Assembly (NCBI GenBank): GCA_947177925.1
Contig: CAMWWJ010000051.1
Location: forward strand, 1-14,102
Direction of reading: 5' to 3'
Length of the DNA: 14,102 nucleotides
DNA from: an uncultured Lachnospiraceae bacterium
Lineage (GTDB): Bacteria; Bacillota; Clostridia; Lachnospirales; Lachnospiraceae
Shown here: positions 14,003-14,102 of the stretch, piece after piece
Position numbering within the stretch: position 1 is the first letter of the stretch
How the letters are laid out: the number at the start of each line of letters is the position of its first letter
Translations under genes and position numbers: made by a program
The notes under the pieces: generated by a model
Databases searched by the model: none
What the model was told of the DNA's origin: nothing
What the model saw: the letters and a program-made list of their open reading frames with translations, nothing else

Positions 14003-14102
14003 ATGGCAAACGGAAATCAAAGCGAGAAGGTGGAAAACCTTTTGATCTAAGCCTTTCCGCAACAGAAGCGGAACTGGAAAAGTCCCCCATTCTGCGGGAC
14101 GG
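14003..14102 (+). pseudogene. 5' end of an S8-family peptidase-like gene, apparently frameshifted
   Basis: ATG 14003 has ACGGAG 10 bases upstream and reads MANGNQSEKVENLL, then Ile and a stop at 14048-14050. From 14044 to the window edge the -1 frame is open and reads DLSLSATEAELEKSPI and on. Joined, this gives a KVENLL-(D/N)L-L-ATE-E-E-KS pattern that I recall as the usual N-terminus of clostridial S8 (subtilisin-like, Csp-related) peptidases. The second frame has no start codon between its upstream stop (13999-14001) and 14044, so it cannot start by itself. A single missing G near 14044 explains everything. It may be a real inactivating deletion or a sequencing error. The catalytic part lies outside the window, so family assignment rests on a short N-terminus. 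Confidence 0.5.

Noticed and set aside
14036..14050. Programmed -1 frameshift in the S8 peptidase-like start
   Set aside because: The codons CTT TTG would re-pair as CCT TTT, a poor slip. No X-XXY-YYZ heptamer lies at the right place.

Overview
The window looks like chromosomal DNA of a low-to-mid-GC Gram-positive anaerobe of the Clostridia, most likely Lachnospiraceae. This rests on strong AAGGAG-type ribosome binding sites, sigma-A-like promoters, the DUF2156 and LytTR/AraC protein styles, and the S8-peptidase-like start at the right edge. The lineage is inferred from gene style, not from a database match. No rRNA, tRNA, CRISPR array, insertion sequence or phage gene is visible.

Left part (1-2755): a DUF2156 (MprF C-terminal-like) gene on + converges on a two-gene minus-strand unit, a LytTR response regulator followed by an AraC-family regulator. 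The two units end one base apart and share a 12-bp-stem bidirectional terminator formed by their own 3' ends.

Control region (2756-3163): a divergent regulatory region. It has a near-consensus minus-strand promoter for the LytTR gene, a perfect 12-bp direct repeat with a 20-bp period (a LytTR-type site arrangement), a plus-strand -10 with a poor -35, a leader hairpin followed by T5, and a second near-consensus plus-strand promoter just before the first operon gene.

Signalling operon (3164-13849, all +): stand-alone Hpt protein; REC-HD-GYP phosphodiesterase; soluble PAS histidine kinase without receiver; second REC-HD-GYP with a degenerate active site; CheR; CheB; CheY-like receiver; CheA; CheW; membrane chemoreceptor with a very small extracellular part. 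Spacing is tight throughout, with an 11-bp overlap at kinase/HD-GYP2, but a strong intrinsic terminator lies between HD-GYP1 and the kinase. A terminator follows the receptor gene.

How it may work: the receptor-CheW-CheA core, adapted by CheR/CheB, would phosphorylate CheY and possibly the HD-GYP receivers. The PAS kinase, having no receiver of its own, could feed the same receivers and the free Hpt in a split phosphorelay. The visible enzymatic output is degradation of cyclic di-GMP (or a related cyclic dinucleotide). No flagellar, pilus or CheC/CheD/CheX/CheZ gene lies in the window, so motility is not shown. The divergent LytTR regulator is the best candidate transcriptional controller.

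Right edge (13920-14102): the start of an S8-family peptidase-like gene that appears frameshifted after 14 codons.
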